Below, piece after piece: positions 1 through 7,939 of a stretch of DNA of 33,432 bases. The notes below the pieces were generated by a model. It saw only the letters and a list, made by a program, of their open reading frames with translations, was not told the DNA's origin and did no database searches. How positions within the stretch are numbered: the first letter of the stretch is position 1; each line of letters starts with the position of its first letter. This DNA comes from Acidobacteriaceae bacterium (lineage in GTDB: Bacteria > Acidobacteriota > Terriglobia > Terriglobales > Acidobacteriaceae): positions 1 through 33,432 of the forward strand of contig PLWX01000278.1 of the NCBI GenBank assembly GCA_003151155.1, read 5' to 3'. The position numbers and the translations under genes were made by a program.

Positions 1-1627
1 TGAACAAGTCCTGGAACCACATGCCGGCCACGAAGAGGAAATTCCACCGGTCCTGACGGCGGACCTTAATGTCTTCAATCGTGCGGTCCGGCGTGCTCTT
101 GCCGTACCGTTTTTCAGCGCCCGGGGTCGCCGCGAAGGTCTTGTCGAACTTCTTCATCAAGTCCATGAACTTGAAATGCTTCGGAGCCTTGAACGGATCG
201 TAGTTGCGTCCCAGCGCGAGCGCCATACCGAGCACGCTCAGGAAGCGTCCGCGGGCAGCGTCATTCACCTTCGCCACGTCCTTGGCGATATTGTCGCCAT
301 TGAGGAACGCGGTGACGGGAACGGCTTCCTTGGTTTCCTTATCGATCATCAGCGCCATGCCGACGCCGCAATTCGGGTGGCATCCGCAGCTCAAGGAACC
401 CCAGTCGGCGTTCGGACCATGCGTAAGATCGGCCCAGTCGCTGAAGGTGCTCATGAAGCTGATCGGGAACCAGTCGCGGGTCGGCTCGCCGAGTCCGGTC
501 TGGCTCTTCACGTCGTGGGCGAGATGGCTGAGCGTGTAGCGCTGCGCCTCGCGACGCTCGTCGGTAATCTCTTCATCGCGGCCGGTAAACGAAACCGGCT
601 GGAAGGAGAGGAACGAAATGCGCTTCGGGTTATCGAGCGCGAACTGGATGATGCGGCCCACCTGCTCGTTGTTGACGCCGTTCACGATCGTGGTGACCGG
701 AACGATGTCGACACCGGCGTTGTGCAGGTTTTCGATGGCGCGCAGCTTCACGTCAAACAAGTTGCCGACCGCGCGGTGAGAATTGGCAGCGTTGCCGATA
801 CCGTCGAACTGCAGGTAAGCGTAACGCAAACCGGCTTCCGCTGCCTGCTTGGCGAACTCAGGACTCTTCGCGAACTCGATGCCGTTGGTCGCGGCCTGCA
901 CGGAGTTGTAACCGACCTTGCGGGCATACGCGACCGCATCGAGGAAGTACGGCGACAACGTCGGCTCACCACCGGAGAACTGCACGCTCATCTGGCGACG
1001 CGGCTTGATGGTGATCGCGTTGTCGAGCATCGTCTTGATCTCTTCCCACTGCAATTCGTGGACGAAGCCAACCTGGTTCGCGTCCATGAAGCAGGGATCG
1101 CACATCATGTTGCAGCGGTTCGTGAGGTCAATCGTCAGCACGGAGCCGCGGCCGTATTTCACCGTCGAGCTGCCGTGGTGGTGGAGCTTCTCGTCATTGT
1201 GGGCGCGAATGTCGCGGCCCGGGAAGACCTCTTCCAGGTGCTTGAAGAACGCGGGATCCATCGCCATCAGGTCTTCGAAGTGACCGTGCTTCGGGCAGTC
1301 CTTCACCATCAGGATCTTGCCGTCGCGCTCGATGATCTGCGCCTTGATTTCGCCGGCGCGCTCGTTGAGCAGCACTTCGTGCGGCATCTTGCCGTCCACG
1401 ATGGCATTGCGGATTTCCGGAACGCACTTCGGACAGAGCGAGTCGGTCGTACGCGGCCAGCCCAGCGGCGGCTTCGACTTCTGATACGACTTCAAAAGGG
1501 GCTTATCGCTCCACTTCGGCGTGAACGAGGGATTCTGCTTGATGCTGTTGAGCTTGTCGAAAACGACCCATGCGCCCTTCGCGCCAAATGTCAGAGCTTT
1601 CTCGAAATATTTAACTGGCTTGTGCAT
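1..1627 (-). CDS. Radical SAM protein, tetraether-lipid-synthase (Tes/MJ0619)-like, partial
   Basis: The frame is open from the ATG at 1627 to the window edge (542 codons, stop outside). The radical SAM 4Fe-4S motif CNMMCDPC (C-x3-C-x2-C) lies at residues 172-179, followed by the SAM-binding GGEPT at 219-223. An N-terminal cysteine region has LCPKC (C65, C68) and DCPKHG (C111), and a late cysteine patch reads SCGCHPNCG. An N-terminal 'LCPxC ... CPxHG' module ahead of the radical SAM core is characteristic of the MJ0619/Tes group, which couples lipid tails to make membrane-spanning tetraether lipids. Acidobacteriota make iso-diabolic acid and branched tetraethers, so a lipid role is plausible but inferred; the family also holds uncharacterised enzymes. 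An AGAGG ribosome binding site precedes the ATG. A 491-codon antisense open frame at 176-1651 is a codon-bias shadow. Radical SAM call certain, lipid role moderate. Confidence 0.88.
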   Translation of the reverse strand, partial: MHKPVKYFEKALTFGAKGAWVVFDKLNSIKQNPSFTPKWSDKPLLKSYQKSKPPLGWPRTTDSLCPKCVPEIRNAIVDGKMPHEVLLNERAGEIKAQIIERDGKILMVKDCPKHGHFEDLMAMDPAFFKHLEEVFPGRDIRAHNDEKLHHHGSSTVKYGRGSVLTIDLTNRCNMMCDPCFMDANQVGFVHELQWEEIKTMLDNAITIKPRRQMSVQFSGGEPTLSPYFLDAVAYARKVGYNSVQAATNGIEFAKSPEFAKQAAEAGLRYAYLQFDGIGNAANSHRAVGNLFDVKLRAIENLHNAGVDIVPVTTIVNGVNNEQVGRIIQFALDNPKRISFLSFQPVSFTGRDEEITDERREAQRYTLSHLAHDVKSQTGLGEPTRDWFPISFMSTFSDWADLTHGPNADWGSLSCGCHPNCGVGMALMIDKETKEAVPVTAFLNGDNIAKDVAKVNDAARGRFLSVLGMALALGRNYDPFKAPKHFKFMDLMKKFDKTFAATPGAEKRYGKSTPDRTIEDIKVRRQDRWNFLFVAGMWFQDLF

Positions 1628-1839
1628 TCTGCCTCTCGTCTGCCTAGATAGTAGAGCTTGGGGGTAGCCGGATAGACGGGTTCCCACACCTTGGTTAATG
1701 CAAGGTTACGGGGTACAGCGTTTTCGGGGAATGGTTTAGCGGGGAACGGGCGTGAACACAGGCTTAGCTGCACAATCGAACATCAAACGGTGACCTGCAT
1801 CACAGGGCTATGTTATTGGTTTTGAAGGGATCACCGGCC

Positions 1840-1869
1840 AAAAAAAGGCGGCAGATTGAGGTCTGCCGC
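1840..1869 (-). terminator. Rho-independent terminator of the 1896-2600 gene
   Basis: On the minus strand a perfect 8-bp stem GCGGCAGA/TCTGCCGC (1848-1855 and 1862-1869) with a 6-nt loop is followed, after CC, by seven T (1840-1846). It lies 27 nt after the stop of the upstream minus-strand gene and insulates it from the radical SAM gene, which begins about 210 nt further on. Confidence 0.85.
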
Positions 1870-1895
1870 TCCGGAGGTCGTACGGGCCCAAAAGT

Positions 1896-2600
1896 CTATT
1901 GTGTGCCGCTTACCATGCCGCCGCTGATCTTGCCGCGTTCGCGCTGCTCGCGAGCGATCTCGCCCAGAGACTTCGTACCGCTGTTGCCATGCACGATGTG
2001 GGCAGCCAGCGAATCCGGCTGGCTATTCGCCACCGGTGCGGCCATCATCATCGAAGATGAAGATCCAACGATTACATCGGCAGCCACGTACAGCGTCAAA
2101 AGTGAATTCTTGGGAACGGTGACAATCGGCAAGTTGGTAAAGTGCGCAAAAGGACCATACGGAGAATTCACCAGGTTGGTGAGCGTTTCCGGTCGTAAAT
2201 CGGCATTCGCTTCCGTCGGAAGCTGGCGAATTGTACGCAGCGGGATTTCCTGGCCGTTCGCCAGTTTGATTGATTCCAGCCGAAACTCGAGCATTCCGGC
2301 GGTTCCGGTATTCCGATCGTCCAATCGGGAAGCAACTACCCTCCCATAGACCGTGGACCCTTCCGTCAGCAGGACCCTATCCCCGGCTACCAAATCACGC
2401 TTGACTGTGAATTCTACGAGTTCACCGGGTTGGTCGCTTTCGGAAGAAACGGTACGCGCCAGGCAAAGTTCCACCGGGGCCCCGTCATGAAGTATGGCGG
2501 TAGCAGACGCACCATTGGATAGCTTCGATTGGCCTATCGCCAGCTCGCAACTCAACGAGAGCATCAACGCGAGCAGCAGACTTGATCCAATGCGATTCAT
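1896..2600 (-). CDS. Secreted protein of unknown function, 234 aa
   Basis: I do not recognise a named family. Residues 1-23 form a signal peptide (MNRIGSSLLLALMLSLSCEL, cleavage probably after AIG, leaving Gln at the mature N-terminus). The mature part is rich in small beta-prone stretches; around residues 70-90 GDRVLLTEGSTVYGRVV resembles short beta-barrel segments in periplasmic proteins. The C-terminal tail (SLGEIAREQRERG) is charged and probably helical, a feature I associate with small exported acidobacterial proteins. The gene has its own terminator. The ribosome binding sequence GGGGGAA ends only 2 nt before the ATG and can pair with an upstream complement, so translation may be structure-controlled. 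It lies 87 nt downstream of another secreted-protein gene on the same strand, and the two may be co-transcribed. Confidence 0.75.
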   Translation of the reverse strand: MNRIGSSLLLALMLSLSCELAIGQSKLSNGASATAILHDGAPVELCLARTVSSESDQPGELVEFTVKRDLVAGDRVLLTEGSTVYGRVVASRLDDRNTGTAGMLEFRLESIKLANGQEIPLRTIRQLPTEANADLRPETLTNLVNSPYGPFAHFTNLPIVTVPKNSLLTLYVAADVIVGSSSSMMMAAPVANSQPDSLAAHIVHGNSGTKSLGEIAREQRERGKISGGMVSGTQ

Positions 2601-2644
2601 ACTTCCCCCGTTGGAGAATGTATCCCGTCAGGGTTAAGGGGGAA
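2601..2644 (-). promoter_or_regulatory. Hairpin that can mask the ribosome binding site of the 1896-2600 gene
   Basis: On the minus strand TTCCCCC (2638-2644) is a perfect complement of the purine stretch GGGGGAA (2603-2609) that lies 2 nt before the ATG. The intervening 28 nt contains a smaller CCC/GGG hairpin. If the long stem forms, the Shine-Dalgarno region is closed. This is structure read by eye; no ligand or protein is implied. Confidence 0.35.
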
Positions 2645-2687
2645 ACATTACGATAGTCACTGGGACAGCCGCGGAGTTGCGCGGAAG

Positions 2688-3446
2688 TTATTGATTGGCG
2701 GGCACGGCGGAAGCTTGGATTCGAGGCCCGAACTGGGTTACCAGGCTCTGCATGATTTTCGGTCCATCCATCAGGCGGCTGCGTATGTCGGGCCAGAACT
2801 CGCGCAGCATGTTGATGCCCGCGTCCGCGCCGATTGTTGTTGCAGCATTCCCGGCAGCCCGTCCGTTGGTTGGATGACGATAGGGGTGGTATGCGCTCGT
2901 AATGGATGCTGCCAGCATGGCTCCGACCAACTCCGAAGTATTCAGGGTCGGCTTTCCATTATCATTGCGTCCCACTAGCACCCGCGAAATCGCGTAGAAC
3001 GCCCGATCCACCGTACCGTTCTCAGTTGACGCGTGGTACCGAGGATCCTGGTGCAGCACCGAGGGCAAGAGGAACTTGGTAAAGAACGCTTCTTCGGTAC
3101 TGTCTGCCATGGTTTTTCCCATGCGGTTCGCATAATTCTCGGTGTATTGCGGGTTGCTGCCTACAGGATGAAACCCAGCTTGAATCGCTGAACTGAAGGC
3201 CGCGTAAGGCGACATCGATTGTTCGACAAAGCTGCTGAACTTCTGGGTGCTGTCTAACCGCGACGAGGGCGTAGGGACTACCTCGCGCACTGGGCCATTT
3301 GTAAACGTCAAGGACTGAGCCTTTTGGAAGCCTCGTTCCGCGATGACAGCGGATGGGGCCGAAGGTAATTGCGCCTCTTGTGCCCCGACAACGAGCGGGC
3401 AGAAAATCAGCGCGGCGGCCACGAATTGTCGCGATCCCAGGTTCAT
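2688..3446 (-). CDS. Secreted protein of unknown function, 252 aa
   Basis: The start is set at the ATG at 3446, because AGGAAG lies 8 nt upstream and the signal peptide (MNLGSRQFVAAALIFCPLVV, then GAQ) begins there; an upstream ATG at 3491 would put 15 non-signal residues in front. The mature N-terminus QLPSAPS is a recurring style in Acidobacteriota exported proteins. The body has a conserved-looking LPSVLHQDPRY segment, a YHPY motif, and a Gly/Ala-rich stretch with INMLREFWPDI near the C-terminus. The helix-rich composition and DPRY pattern match a widespread acidobacterial hypothetical family for which I know no function. It is divergent from the 3765 gene across a 318-nt intergenic region. 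Confidence 0.75.
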   Translation of the reverse strand: MNLGSRQFVAAALIFCPLVVGAQEAQLPSAPSAVIAERGFQKAQSLTFTNGPVREVVPTPSSRLDSTQKFSSFVEQSMSPYAAFSSAIQAGFHPVGSNPQYTENYANRMGKTMADSTEEAFFTKFLLPSVLHQDPRYHASTENGTVDRAFYAISRVLVGRNDNGKPTLNTSELVGAMLAASITSAYHPYRHPTNGRAAGNAATTIGADAGINMLREFWPDIRSRLMDGPKIMQSLVTQFGPRIQASAVPANQ

Positions 3447-3764
3447 CTTGCTGACTTCCTGCTGCCCTGTATGACGCCATCTTAGAGCCATTGTTTGTAT
3501 GGGGATAATTAATTTTGCATCGCGTAACGATTTTTACAATCGCTGCGGGAAACCCGCTCTCCGATCCTCCCCACCGAGCCAACCCGGCAGCCCTGTCCAG
3601 CCTCTTTCGTTTAACCACTTTTCGAGCAACTTGCGGACATGGAAAGGGTTCGTACTTTTCGGGGGTGGCGGAAACCGGGTTGTAAGTCGTATGCTCCCCG
3701 TTGCTTCGCCGCAAGCGCAAGCCCATAATCGGAATGCCCTGGCATCCGTATCGCGGGAGAGTCT
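3447..3764. other. Divergent intergenic region
   Basis: The 318 nt separates the minus-strand secreted-protein gene from the plus-strand group. An AT-rich patch near 3500-3535 probably carries the leftward promoter, but I could not fix its boxes. A good rightward sigma-70-like promoter is at 3701-3729. Open frames crossing the region on both strands lack family features and were not accepted. Confidence 0.6.
3701..3729 (+). promoter_or_regulatory. Sigma-70-like promoter for the 3765 gene group
   Basis: A -35-like TTGCTT (3701-3706) and a -10-like CATAAT (3724-3729) are separated by exactly 17 nt and end 35 nt upstream of the ATG at 3765. Four of six -35 bases and five of six -10 bases fit the consensus. 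Confidence 0.5.
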
Positions 3765-4013
3765 ATGTCTTCGGATCCCAAGAACCGTCCGTTCGACGAG
3801 CGTTTCAACAGCGCGATCCACGAAGCGACCAATCGTATCGATCGCGAGTCGGAAAAGCTGATTGCGTACCTCAACGACGAGGTCGTGCCTGCGGTGCGCG
3901 AGCACTCCAGCCGCGGCCTGCGGATCGCCGCTGACAAGCTCGCCAAGTTCGCCGATTTCATGGACCAGCAGAGCGGCGCGAATGCGTCGCCTCCCGACGA
4001 GAAAAAGCCCTAA
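3765..4013 (+). CDS. Small acidic/helical protein of unknown function, 82 aa
   Basis: An 82-residue soluble protein without signal or membrane segment. Residues 10-60 alternate charged and hydrophobic residues (FNSAIHEATNRIDRESEKL, then the stretch around LRIAADKLAKFADFMDQQ) and would form two amphipathic helices; the tail is Pro/Lys-rich. GGGAGA precedes the ATG at a normal distance, and a sigma-70-like promoter lies just upstream. Its stop overlaps the start of rlpA (TAATG), so the two are translationally coupled and a cell-envelope link is possible by association only. No family recognised. Confidence 0.7.
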   Translation: MSSDPKNRPFDERFNSAIHEATNRIDRESEKLIAYLNDEVVPAVREHSSRGLRIAADKLAKFADFMDQQSGANASPPDEKKP

Positions 4014-4780
4014 TGCGGCTGCTTGCTTGCTGCCAATACGGACGCTCACGACGTTCCACCCTCCGCCTTTCCGCGGTGTTGGCCGTCCTGCTCGTACTCG
4101 CGTCCTGCGGCGGAAAAAAGCAGTCGCGCGTAGAGATTCCGCCACCGCCTCCACCGCCAACGCCTGCTCCGACTACAAAACCCGAGCCCACGGAACCAGC
4201 CGAAACTGCTCGCGGACCGCGATCCGGTCGCGCTCTGTTCACCGAAGAAGGCTATGCCAGCTGGTATGGGCCCGGGTTCCATAATCGCCGGGCATCGAAT
4301 GGCGAAGTCTTCAATATGAACGCTATGACCGCCGCCCATCGGAATTTTCCGCTCAACAGCGTGGTGCGCGTGACCAATGAAAAGACCGGGCACTCGGTGG
4401 TGGTGCGGATCACGGATCGCGGTCCTTTCGTACCGAACCGCATCATCGATTTATCCATGGGGGCGGCCAAGGCCGTCGACGTGTGGCGCCCTGGAACGGC
4501 TCTTGTAAAGCTGGAGGTGCTCAGCGCACCTTCGCCCATCGACCATGGCGGCCGTTGGTGTGTGCAGATCGGCGCGATTCCCCATCAGAAGGATGCGATC
4601 CGGCTAAAGGAACACTTGTTGCAGAGTTTCGAAACTACGCAAGTAATTCAGTTCCCGGCTCCCGATGGCGGTTACTGGGTTCGCGTCAAGGTTCCGAAGG
4701 ACGATAAGAGCCGAGCCCAGGAAGTGGCTCGCGAAACGCATGTCGATGAAGGTAACGTCTTCCTCGTGCGTCTCGATTAG
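4013..4780 (+). CDS. rlpA: RlpA-like septal-ring lipoprotein with SPOR domain
   Basis: An exported lipoprotein of 255 aa. A basic N-terminus and hydrophobic segment lead to a lipobox LASC (Cys32), then a polyproline linker (residues 43-50 PPPPPPP) and a Pro/Glu-rich spacer. Residues about 78-170 form the double-psi beta-barrel: YASWYGPGFH, ASNGEVF, the VRITDRGPF core and NRIIDLS. The ITDRGPF and IDLS segments carry the conserved acidic residues of this transglycosylase-like fold. Residues about 180-252 match a SPOR domain (WCVQIGAI and YWVRVKV strands), which binds denuded glycan at division sites. RlpA proteins cleave or bind peptidoglycan strands lacking stem peptides. The start overlaps the stop of the preceding gene. 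Confidence 0.93.
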   Translation: MRLLACCQYGRSRRSTLRLSAVLAVLLVLASCGGKKQSRVEIPPPPPPPTPAPTTKPEPTEPAETARGPRSGRALFTEEGYASWYGPGFHNRRASNGEVFNMNAMTAAHRNFPLNSVVRVTNEKTGHSVVVRITDRGPFVPNRIIDLSMGAAKAVDVWRPGTALVKLEVLSAPSPIDHGGRWCVQIGAIPHQKDAIRLKEHLLQSFETTQVIQFPAPDGGYWVRVKVPKDDKSRAQEVARETHVDEGNVFLVRLD

Positions 4781-4789
4781 AATTTCCCC

Positions 4790-5512
4790 GTGCCCGACAT
4801 CCAGGATTTCATCTGCGGCGGATACTTCATCACAAAATATGTCAGAGATTATGCTCGTGAGGGCCGTCCCGAGCTTCCTTGTCCACTAGTTTCTTTATCG
4901 CGCTGTGTTAATGATAACTTTTTTCCGGATGATTGGGCGATCGACTGGATGGGCGATGTCGATGCAGATTCGATTGGGCACGCAGCAGCATTCGGAATTG
5001 ATCCCGCCGTTTTGCCGGCGATGTCGAAAGAGATCGGAAAGACAATCGGCAATGAGATTGGATTCCCAAACGTCTGTCGATCTCTGAATCAGGCACGAGC
5101 GCTTCTCGCAAAGTATTACCTTCAAAGCGAGGATCTCCTGGTCCTTGGAATCGGCCTGGCTCCGGAATTTCGCGCGGAACTATTGGCAAAGGCGGCCCTC
5201 CCAAAGGGCACGGTGCAAGCAGGCGTGTACGAGATGATCACTTCGGGCCAAGCTCTCTCGACAGGAGCGACAGTTCTTGGTAGTGATCTCGTTAACCTGG
5301 ACGAATTCGGTCCGATGTTGCAGCATTCGTTTTTGTGCAACTCTCTCGAGAAAAAGTATCGGGACGAATTCGATATAACACTCAATCAATTCGGTTTAAT
5401 CGCCGATCATGACGCTGCTTGCAAATGCGCAATTCTCACGAATGATGTGAAAACCGGAGCGGAACCTGGGTATTGGGCAGCTTGGCGCATCGTCAGTTAT
5501 CCTTTGTCGTAG
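4790..5512 (+). CDS. Unknown protein, 240 aa
   Basis: The frame starts at GTG 4790, nine nt after the rlpA stop, and ends 8 nt before the HIT gene, so it sits in a tight co-directional group. There is no signal peptide and no membrane segment. The N-terminal half has FICGGYFITKYVRDYAREG and a cysteine in LSRCVNDNFFPDDWAIDW; the middle is Ala-rich and helical; the C-terminal third contains a CKC pair (DAACKCAIL) and aromatic residues. I recognise no family. Base composition is a little lower in GC than its neighbours, which could mean a later arrival. The GTG start lacks a strong Shine-Dalgarno, consistent with coupling to rlpA. Confidence 0.7.
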   Translation: MPDIQDFICGGYFITKYVRDYAREGRPELPCPLVSLSRCVNDNFFPDDWAIDWMGDVDADSIGHAAAFGIDPAVLPAMSKEIGKTIGNEIGFPNVCRSLNQARALLAKYYLQSEDLLVLGIGLAPEFRAELLAKAALPKGTVQAGVYEMITSGQALSTGATVLGSDLVNLDEFGPMLQHSFLCNSLEKKYRDEFDITLNQFGLIADHDAACKCAILTNDVKTGAEPGYWAAWRIVSYPLS

Positions 5513-5520
5513 GAGCATCA

Positions 5521-5862
5521 ATGGCCGACTGTCTTTTCTGCAAGCTTATCGCCGGCGAGATCCCGTCGAAAAAAATCTACGAAGACGAAAAGGTCTTCGT
5601 TTTTCAGGACATCAACCCACAGGCGCCGGTGCATTTCCTGATCATTCCACGCGAGCACATCGTTGGCCTGAAGGAAGCAACCGCGAAAGATGCCGAGATC
5701 CTCGGCTATTGCCAATTGGTCGCAGCGAAATTGGGAAGAGAGTACAAGATCGAAGAGGGCTACCGGACGGTGTACAACGTGGGCCCGAAATCGGGCCAGT
5801 CGGTGTTCCACCTGCATTTGCACTTAATCGGTGGGCGCGATATGAAGTGGCCGCCAGGCTAG
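5521..5862 (+). CDS. HIT-family (HINT-like) nucleotide hydrolase
   Basis: A 113-aa histidine triad protein. It begins CLFCKLIAGEIPSKKIYEDE, the typical HINT start with the zinc-type C-x2-C, and ends with the catalytic triad motif HLHLHLIGGR near residue 100. HINT proteins hydrolyse purine-nucleoside phosphoramidates, for example adenylate-lysine. The ATG at 5521 follows GGAGCATCA at a good distance; a start 48 nt upstream would add non-conserved residues. The length is normal for bacterial HINT. Its stop overlaps the convergent small gene by 4 nt. Confidence 0.93.
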   Translation: MADCLFCKLIAGEIPSKKIYEDEKVFVFQDINPQAPVHFLIIPREHIVGLKEATAKDAEILGYCQLVAAKLGREYKIEEGYRTVYNVGPKSGQSVFHLHLHLIGGRDMKWPPG

Positions 5863-6035
5863 TCGTTAGCGACGTTCTTTGCCGGCCGGCTGGCAGCAAG
5901 ATTTAACTTCGCCGGTAGCGGCTCCAGGCAAAAATGACCGTTTTCACAGAGATAGGCGGGCCCACTCTCGGTCATCGGCGTAAGCGCCTTGATTTCGTGC
6001 GTGCCACATTCCGGACAGATTTTAGAAAACCCCAT
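5859..6035 (-). CDS. Small zinc-ribbon-like protein, 58 aa
   Basis: From the ATG at 6035 the product begins MGFSKICPECGTHEIKAL, then has YLCENGHFC, giving C-x2-C and C-x5-C knuckles that could bind one zinc. A longer frame from 6098 adds 21 residues with no conserved feature, so I chose the internal start just ahead of the CPEC knuckle. The last codons overlap the end of the HIT gene on the other strand. Zinc binding is inferred from Cys spacing; function unknown. Confidence 0.55.
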   Translation of the reverse strand: MGFSKICPECGTHEIKALTPMTESGPAYLCENGHFCLEPLPAKLNLAASRPAKNVAND

Positions 6036-6125
6036 GCACCCAGCGTAAACGCCATGCCGCGCCGAGGCTATTCCCCTAATTGCGCGAACGCCTACCACCT
6101 TCGTTCGCGGTCGCCTGAACAGCCC

Positions 6126-6977
6126 TTAGCCCACCATTAGCTGGTTCTGTTCACTCGCAAACGATCGTCGCCACACGGCCGCGCCCAGCGCAAATTGCGG
6201 CAACAGGCGCGAATCACTATCCACCAGTTGTTCGATCTCATTCCACTGCCCGGGCGTCAGGTCATCCAGCGCCTCGCGATGATCGCCGACGGGGAGTCCA
6301 TGCAAAAGCGTTAAGCTTCGCCGCGATACTTCATCGCGCGCACGCAGGAAATCGCGGTCCGCAAAGAGTTTCCTGGTATCGACCCATACCGAGGCGAGGT
6401 ACCCGGGAAACGGAGAGAGCGCGCGGAACAGGCTTGGCACCTGCTTCGCGCCGGTCGTGCGCTTGATTTCCGAATAGGTCATCCAGGTCCGCAGGGACGC
6501 TTCACTCTCGTTCGGAACATGCAGGGTGATCATCCGCGCAAAGGGCGAAGCCGCATGTCTGGCGCTCACACGTCCTGACTGTCCGCCACTGTAGCCACGT
6601 TGCATAAGGCGCGCAAAAAGTGCCAACCGTGGCAAAGCCCGCTGGAAGGTCGCGGCCACACCCGCCATCATGCGCGCGTCGGAGGGCGAGAATTTCTGTG
6701 CCGCCAGGGCACGCTCCTGGCTGGAAAACTGCCAGTTCGTGCCGATTACCCGGGCGTTCACAAACTGCGAGAGCACATCAGCCGCGGCGTGAAACTCGCG
6801 AGAAGCCGCGACTTCGTAAAGGTCCTCCCACATCTCGCGAAGGTACTTTGGATTTCCCGCAGCTACTTTGATAATGGTCGGGACGAAAGGCAGGTCGAGC
6901 GCGGTGCGGACTTCTTCGTAGATCGGGCGGAGATCGCCGGCGACTTCGTTAACTTCGAAAGCGCGAGTGAGAGACAT
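6126..6977 (-). CDS. DehI-family (group I haloacid dehalogenase-like) protein
   Basis: A protein of 283 aa. The start region IYEEVRTALDLPFVPTIIK, followed by AAGNPKYLREMWEDL, is the recognisable first repeat of the DehI fold; a second related repeat occurs at IKRTTGAKQVPSLFRALSPF followed by PGYLASVW. This pseudo-dimeric helical family includes 2-haloacid dehalogenases that attack both D- and L-substrates directly with water, but many members in Acidobacteriota are annotated only by homology. The ATG at 6977 has AGAGG upstream; an in-frame extension to 7199 is Arg-rich and rejected. I cannot confirm the catalytic Asp by eye, so dehalogenase activity is inference. No haloacid transporter or regulator is adjacent. 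Confidence 0.78.
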   Translation of the reverse strand: MSLTRAFEVNEVAGDLRPIYEEVRTALDLPFVPTIIKVAAGNPKYLREMWEDLYEVAASREFHAAADVLSQFVNARVIGTNWQFSSQERALAAQKFSPSDARMMAGVAATFQRALPRLALFARLMQRGYSGGQSGRVSARHAASPFARMITLHVPNESEASLRTWMTYSEIKRTTGAKQVPSLFRALSPFPGYLASVWVDTRKLFADRDFLRARDEVSRRSLTLLHGLPVGDHREALDDLTPGQWNEIEQLVDSDSRLLPQFALGAAVWRRSFASEQNQLMVG

Positions 6978-7099
6978 GTGGCCTCTCTGGCTTAGAGTGA
7001 CATCGCCTGCAGGGCGTTGCCGGGCATTTATGAATCGCGGACAAAGAGCAACGCCAATGCCGCGCTCCTCCGACGGGAAGCAGCAGCATGGGCGTCGAA

Positions 7100-7939
7100 C
7101 TACTGAACTTCTTCTTCGATCTCGTCCGGAGCTCCGTGACGCCGGAGCAGGTTCGGCAAGTTCTGTGAAAACGCCGAGCGCGGAACCACGGTATCGCAAC
7201 CCGCCTCGATCGCTTTCAACTTCAAATCGCCCTGGATGTGCGAGACAAAGCCGAGAATGTTGGTCTCTTTCTTGAATTCTTTCTTCAGCTTTGGAATCGT
7301 CTTCAAAGGATTCGCCAGGTGATTGTTTAAATCAAAGATGATCAGCGATGGCTTCTCACCGGCGGCTTCGACCTTCTCCAGGATGTCTTTCTCGGTCTTC
7401 ACGAACGCAACTTTTACGTTGAGTTTTCGCGCCGTTTCCTGGATCTTGGCGAGGAAAAACAGGTCCTCGATAAACGCGTAGATGCGCGTTGCGTCGTCGG
7501 GCTGACCCGCCGCTACCGGCTCCAGATGGGGCTCGCGATAGACCTTTGCGGGCGGCTGCTGGCTGCCGAAATGACGCGGAGCACCAGTCCCATTGCCGTT
7601 GCCGTTTCCATTGTGGTTGCCGTTGAAGTCGCCGTTGCCGTTCGCGCGATAGCTGTGATCCATCGGCGCGCTGAACACTCCGGGCTGCGCATTTTCGTTT
7701 TGCCGCTGCGGCTTGCCGAATTTCTTGCCGCCACGGAAACGCTTGCGTTGTCCGCGGCCCTTAAAGCCGCCTGCCGGGTCACCGCCTTGTGGCTGCGACT
7801 GTTGATTTTGAACAGGCTGCCCCTGTTGCTGGCCGGGTTGTCCGGGCTTTGCACCTGGACCGCGACGTCCACGACGCCGCCTGCGGCCTCTGCCTCCCGC
7901 GGGTGGTTGACCCGAAGGATGGTTCGGTCCTTCACTCAT
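7100..7939 (-). CDS. Arg/Gly-rich disordered protein with receiver-like C-terminal domain
   Basis: A 279-aa protein in two parts. Residues 1-145 are disordered: a basic GRGRRRRRGRRGPG patch, a Gln/Pro-rich run, RGQRKRFRGGKKF, then an Asn/Gly run encoded by imperfect 6-nt repeats (7590-7650). Such RGG-type tails commonly bind RNA. Residues about 155-275 alternate strands and helices like a response-regulator receiver: VKVAFV, then SLIIFDLNN with an Asp where the phosphoacceptor normally sits, ILGFVSH, and CDTVVPRSAF at the end. The paired acidic residues of true receivers are not obvious at the start, so it may be a pseudo-receiver. No histidine kinase is nearby. AGAGAG lies upstream of the ATG. 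Confidence 0.75.
   Translation of the reverse strand: MSEGPNHPSGQPPAGGRGRRRRRGRRGPGAKPGQPGQQQGQPVQNQQSQPQGGDPAGGFKGRGQRKRFRGGKKFGKPQRQNENAQPGVFSAPMDHSYRANGNGDFNGNHNGNGNGNGTGAPRHFGSQQPPAKVYREPHLEPVAAGQPDDATRIYAFIEDLFFLAKIQETARKLNVKVAFVKTEKDILEKVEAAGEKPSLIIFDLNNHLANPLKTIPKLKKEFKKETNILGFVSHIQGDLKLKAIEAGCDTVVPRSAFSQNLPNLLRRHGAPDEIEEEVQ

Noticed and set aside
176-1651. 491-codon open frame on the plus strand
   Set aside because: It is antisense to the radical SAM gene, whose minus-strand frame contains all family motifs; the plus frame is Arg/Val/His-rich and lacks any domain.
3022-3726. 234-codon minus-strand frame overlapping the start of the secreted protein gene
   Set aside because: It overlaps a better supported gene in another frame and is Arg/Gly-rich with no motif.
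7590-7650. Short repeated units as a CRISPR-like array
   Set aside because: The repeats are 6-nt coding repeats for Asn-Gly within an open frame, without spacers.
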